This document shows, piece by piece, positions 61,054-64,000 of a stretch of DNA of 64,000 bases (position 1 is its first letter; every line of letters begins with the position of its first letter). The position numbers and the translations under genes were made by a program. This stretch comes from Chryseosolibacter histidinae (GTDB lineage: Bacteria > Bacteroidota > Bacteroidia > Cytophagales > Cyclobacteriaceae). The stretch spans positions 111,676 through 175,675 of the forward strand of contig NZ_JAHESF010000015.1 in NCBI RefSeq assembly GCF_018598225.1, read 5' to 3'. The notes below the pieces were generated by a model. That model saw only the letters and a program-made list of their open reading frames with translations. It ran no database searches and was not told where the DNA came from.

Positions 61054-62295
61054 GTGAACTGCGATATTCTCATCCGCAATATAAAAGGACTGGTGCAGGT
61101 ACGCGAAAGCATCGTGCACCAGGTGGCAGGCCAGGCTATGGCCGATCTTCCTGTTATAGACCATGCGTACCTGACGATCTCCGGAGGGGTGATCTCCGGC
61201 TTCGGACCCATGAGCGAGATGCCGCAGATGAGCGCTGCCGATGAGATCGATGCCTCAGGATGTTTTGTTCTGCCTTCGTTCGTCGACTCGCACACGCACC
61301 TTGTTTTCGCTGCCAGCAGGGAAGAAGAATTTGTGATGAAGATCAAAGGGGCTACCTATGAGCAGATCGCTGCCAGGGGCGGAGGTATTCTGAACTCGGC
61401 AAAAAAGCTCCAGCAGGCCTCAGAAGATGAGCTCTTTGAACGTTCTCTTCAACGGGCCCATGAGATCATGCGCACAGGAACCGGCGCTGTTGAGATCAAA
61501 AGTGGTTACGGGCTTACCGTACGGGACGAGATCAAGATGCTGCGGGTTGCCAAACGGATCGCACGGCACACGCCACTGACGGTCAGGACTACTTTTCTGG
61601 GAGCCCATGCCGTTCCTGCGGGTATTAAAAAAGAAGATTACATCAGCCTGATCGTGCGCGAGATGATCCCGGCCATCGCTGCTGAGCAACTGGCTGACTA
61701 TATCGATGTGTTTTGTGAGCAGGGTTTTTTCTCGGTGGATGAAACCGAAAAGATCGTGAAGGAAGGAAAACGTTTTGGTATGAAACCCCGGATCCACGCC
61801 AATCAGCTGCATCGTTCGGGTGGTGTGCAGGTAGGCGTGAAGGTGGGGGCGTTGAGTGTAGACCATCTCGAAAACATCGGAGTGGAAGAGATCGAGGTGT
61901 TAAAGAACAGCCGGATCATGCCCACGGCCCTGCCAGGCGCAGCGTTTTTTCTAGGGCTTCCCTTTCCGCCGGCACGTACGATCCTGGAGGCCGGACTGCC
62001 GCTTGCCATCGCTTCTGACTACAACCCGGGAAGTGCGCCCAGCGGTAACATGCCGTTGATGGTGGCACTGGCCTGCATCAAAATGAAGTTGACCCCGGAA
62101 GAAGCGATCAACGCCGCCACGATCAACACAGCTGCTGCGCTGGAGCTTCAGGCCACGCATGGAAGCATTACAAAGGGAAAGGTGGCGAACGTTTTTATCA
62201 CCCGCCCGATGTCATCGCTGGCCTATTTGCCCTACGCCTTTGGGAGCAGCCTGATCGATCAGGTTATTCTGGGAGGTAAGCGGTATAATATTTAG
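61054..62295 (+). CDS. hutI: Imidazolonepropionase
   Basis: Amidohydrolase of 413 residues for the third step of histidine breakdown, opening imidazolonepropionate to formiminoglutamate. Zinc ligands H80 and H82 lie in DSHTHLVFA; the substrate region TTFLGAHAVP and the late aspartate in ASDYNPGSAPSGN fit HutI. The start is a GTG at 61054. No other hut gene is in the window, so the pathway is split on the chromosome. Confidence 0.93.
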   Translation: MNCDILIRNIKGLVQVRESIVHQVAGQAMADLPVIDHAYLTISGGVISGFGPMSEMPQMSAADEIDASGCFVLPSFVDSHTHLVFAASREEEFVMKIKGATYEQIAARGGGILNSAKKLQQASEDELFERSLQRAHEIMRTGTGAVEIKSGYGLTVRDEIKMLRVAKRIARHTPLTVRTTFLGAHAVPAGIKKEDYISLIVREMIPAIAAEQLADYIDVFCEQGFFSVDETEKIVKEGKRFGMKPRIHANQLHRSGGVQVGVKVGALSVDHLENIGVEEIEVLKNSRIMPTALPGAAFFLGLPFPPARTILEAGLPLAIASDYNPGSAPSGNMPLMVALACIKMKLTPEEAINAATINTAAALELQATHGSITKGKVANVFITRPMSSLAYLPYAFGSSLIDQVILGGKRYNI

Positions 62296-62359
62296 CGTGT
62301 ATCAAGGATATGACGACGCCAATTGACGTTATATATATAGACCTATAATATATAGTAGT

Positions 62360-62947
62360 ATGCCAGAGCCGCTGCAGATACCGATGTTTCCGCTCACCTT
62401 GCTGCCATTGCCTGGGGAGCTTGTGCCGTTGCATATTTTTGAGCCCCGGTACAGGCAGCTGCTGGCAGACGCCGAAATGCTCGACATCAGCTTCGGTATT
62501 TATTGCAACCATGAAATGAATACGGAGAAGCTGGGGGCGCTGATGAAACTCGAAAGTGTGATCAAGCGGTACGCGAGCGGAGAATCGGATATTGTATTGC
62601 GGTGCATCGATGTGTTCTCGATGGATAAACTCTATCGCACGTATAAAACGAAGCTTTACCCCGGTGGCGATGTATTTCTCAATCATATCGATCTCAACGA
62701 GATGCCCGGTGTGGAGCTTTACGAATTATTCCTGATCTACCAGACCAAACGGAACATCAATAAACATTTTACAACCTTCTCGATCTATCAGATCGCCCAG
62801 GAGCTCAACTTCGATCTGTTCGACCGTTACAAATTTCTCACGATCTCACCGGCGAGAAGAAGCACTTTTCTCATCAATCAACTGAAATTTCAGATCCACA
62901 TCCTCCGCCAGGAAGAAAAAAGTAAGGATGTATTCCACCTGAATTAA
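62360..62947 (+). CDS. LON substrate-binding-domain protein
   Basis: A 195-residue protein made of the N-terminal LON domain (PF02190 type) alone: IPMFPLTLLPLPGELVPLHI, then FEPRYRQLLADAE. There is no ATPase or protease domain, so it is not a Lon protease. Such stand-alone proteins may bind unfolded proteins; their role is unknown. A region after about 110 is helical. Confidence 0.85.
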   Translation: MPEPLQIPMFPLTLLPLPGELVPLHIFEPRYRQLLADAEMLDISFGIYCNHEMNTEKLGALMKLESVIKRYASGESDIVLRCIDVFSMDKLYRTYKTKLYPGGDVFLNHIDLNEMPGVELYELFLIYQTKRNINKHFTTFSIYQIAQELNFDLFDRYKFLTISPARRSTFLINQLKFQIHILRQEEKSKDVFHLN

Positions 62948-63168
62948 TTTAGTGTTACGTGTAACTTATTTGTTGGAAGATCGTTGCCGTATTTTTTTAT
63001 TCTGTTCTGCATCCCTTTCAAAATTTTTTCGTTTGAACCCGACTTTTTCACAGTAGTATTTTCGGATACCACATGTTGCGTGATCTTTCAATTGTTCATC
63101 ATTATTTAACAAACGTTTGCAACATTCACCTGCACTGATCCGTCTTTACACTAACTAAAAAATATTTT

Positions 63169-63756
63169 ATGAAAAAGTTCCTTACCATGATTGTTGTGCT
63201 GACTGTTATGTGCAGTGCAGTAGTAGCGAATGCGATCGATAAGCCGAAGTCACCAGTAGGCACATCGGTAATAAAGTCCGGATCTGTTTTCAAGCTCTTC
63301 TATAAAGGCACAAGACCTTCGGATGTCACAGTGACTATCCTCGATGAAAAAGGCACCGCTGTTTATAAAGAAACCCTGCGTAACGTTGAGAACTTCATGC
63401 GTCCTTACAACTTCTCTTCCCTGAAAGAAGGTGAATACACCATAGAGCTTAACCACGAAGACGGAAAACAACTGCAGAAGATCAGCTATCACAATGCGGT
63501 AGCCACTGTTCAAAAGAAACTGATGAACCTGTTGCGCGTGCCTGGCACAGACAAGTATATGCTCAGAGTGTCAAACAAGGGCAACGAAACGCTGAAGGTG
63601 AGTGTGTTCGATGCGAAACATACACTGGTGTACAGCGGAACAGAGAAACTCGACGGCGATTTCGCCAAGATCTATGACATGAATGAAGTAGGTCAGGGCT
63701 TCGTGATCGAGGTTACAGATCAGAACGGTCTCACGCAATCGTTGACAGGTAAATAA
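63169..63756 (+). CDS. Secreted protein with repeated beta-sandwich-like segments
   Basis: A 195-residue protein with a signal peptide (MKKFLTMIVVLTVMCSAVVANA). Two similar halves may be present: VFKLFYKGTRPSDVTVTILD with KGTAVYKETL, and KYMLRVSNKGNETLKVSVFD with KHTLVYSGTE. This recalls the Ig-like folds of secreted sorting domains, but no clear family is recognised. A strong terminator follows. Confidence 0.72.
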   Translation: MKKFLTMIVVLTVMCSAVVANAIDKPKSPVGTSVIKSGSVFKLFYKGTRPSDVTVTILDEKGTAVYKETLRNVENFMRPYNFSSLKEGEYTIELNHEDGKQLQKISYHNAVATVQKKLMNLLRVPGTDKYMLRVSNKGNETLKVSVFDAKHTLVYSGTEKLDGDFAKIYDMNEVGQGFVIEVTDQNGLTQSLTGK

Positions 63757-63779
63757 TACTTCTTAGATCAAGATTTTCT

Positions 63780-63814
63780 AACGGCCACATCTCCTGTGGC
63801 CGTTTCTTTTTTTT
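63780..63814 (+). terminator. Strong intrinsic terminator
   Basis: Perfect 9-base-pair stem AACGGCCAC (63780-63788) and GTGGCCGTT (63796-63804) with a 7-base loop and a long T run to 63814. It ends the secreted-protein gene at 63169-63756. Confidence 0.93.
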
Positions 63815-63946
63815 AGCGCTCAGAATAAACTTCGCTTTATTTTCTCTGATAAGATTTTTATAGCGCAATTCATTGATCATACGAAATAACATCATGCAAT
63901 TCTGTTCGATTGTACGTTTCTTTATTTCTTAAATGAGGTTGAAAAT

Positions 63947-63975
63947 ATCTGCGAAGATCTGCGTGATCTGCGGGA
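63947..63975. repeat. CGCAGAT-type repeat, cut by or near the window end
   Basis: ATCTGCG units (ATCTGCGAAG, ATCTGCGTG, ATCTGCGGGAA) match the reverse complement of the element at 44611. The partner arm, if any, lies beyond the window. Confidence 0.6.
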
Positions 63976-64000
63976 AACCTGCCCCTCTGCGCCCATTCAC

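Noticed and set aside
61054..62295. Complete histidine-degradation operon
   Set aside because: Only hutI is present; the neighbours do not belong to the pathway.
1..64000. Mobile element or phage region
   Set aside because: No transposase, integrase or phage structural gene was recognised, and the genes form ordinary chromosomal groups; the short repeats carry no gene.

Overview
The window looks like a chromosomal segment of a Bacteroidota bacterium, probably of the order Cytophagales. The grounds are an ECF sigma factor, FecR, SusC, SusD series, an ExbB-ExbD-ExbD-TonB cluster, a short arginine decarboxylase next to an arginase-family enzyme and a deoxyhypusine-synthase-like protein, several short-spaced or overlapping gene pairs, and TAnnTTTG-type promoter boxes. 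The placement rests on gene content alone. No rRNA, tRNA, insertion sequence, integrase, phage gene or CRISPR array was seen.

Layout. 1-6,240: a truncated sensor histidine kinase, a YfiR-like periplasmic protein, a small secreted protein, an exported two-domain sulfurtransferase, a CehA/McbA-like metallohydrolase and an ECF sigma factor. 6,341-18,584: a nutrient-acquisition locus with FecR, SusC and SusD, then two copies of an exported RraA-like aldolase plus Tat-type enolase-superfamily enzyme pair around a BASS-family symporter. 18,850-32,032: a surface-glycan region with a NodU-type carbamoyltransferase, two GT9 heptosyltransferase-like proteins, GT2 and GT4 enzymes, an ADP-heptose operon (including a glycosyltransferase fused to a GmhA-type isomerase, GmhB and HldE), an ABC exporter and a polyprenyl-phosphate mannosyltransferase-like enzyme. 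32,283-49,352: housekeeping genes, namely an EF-G paralogue, the polyamine group, argS, two peroxidases, menA, guaA, a TPR plus periplasmic-binding-fold protein and hemL. 49,411-57,011: an outer-membrane protein, then a leftward Ton-motor operon (exbB, exbD, exbD, tonB, small membrane protein, PstS-like lipoprotein, TPR protein), and DedA. 57,551-64,000: a GAF/PAS sensor without an output domain, an unknown secreted protein, hutI, a LON-domain protein and a small secreted protein.

How the genes may work together. The sigma factor and FecR probably control the SusC/SusD import system. All four downstream enzymes carry export signals, so their chemistry (dehydration of a sugar acid, then aldol cleavage or decarboxylation) would take place outside the cytoplasm, and the BASS carrier could import the keto acid formed. 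The glycan region can make ADP-D,D-heptose from sedoheptulose-7-phosphate and has glycosyltransferases and a carbamoyltransferase that could use it. The Ton operon would energise SusC-type transporters.

The least expected feature is a set of intergenic repeats. At six places, directly after a stop codon, there are runs of 7-base units, four of them with a matching inverted arm. Each element uses its own unit sequence, but four share the pattern RGTNNNC. Further hairpin elements of other types also sit just behind stop codons.
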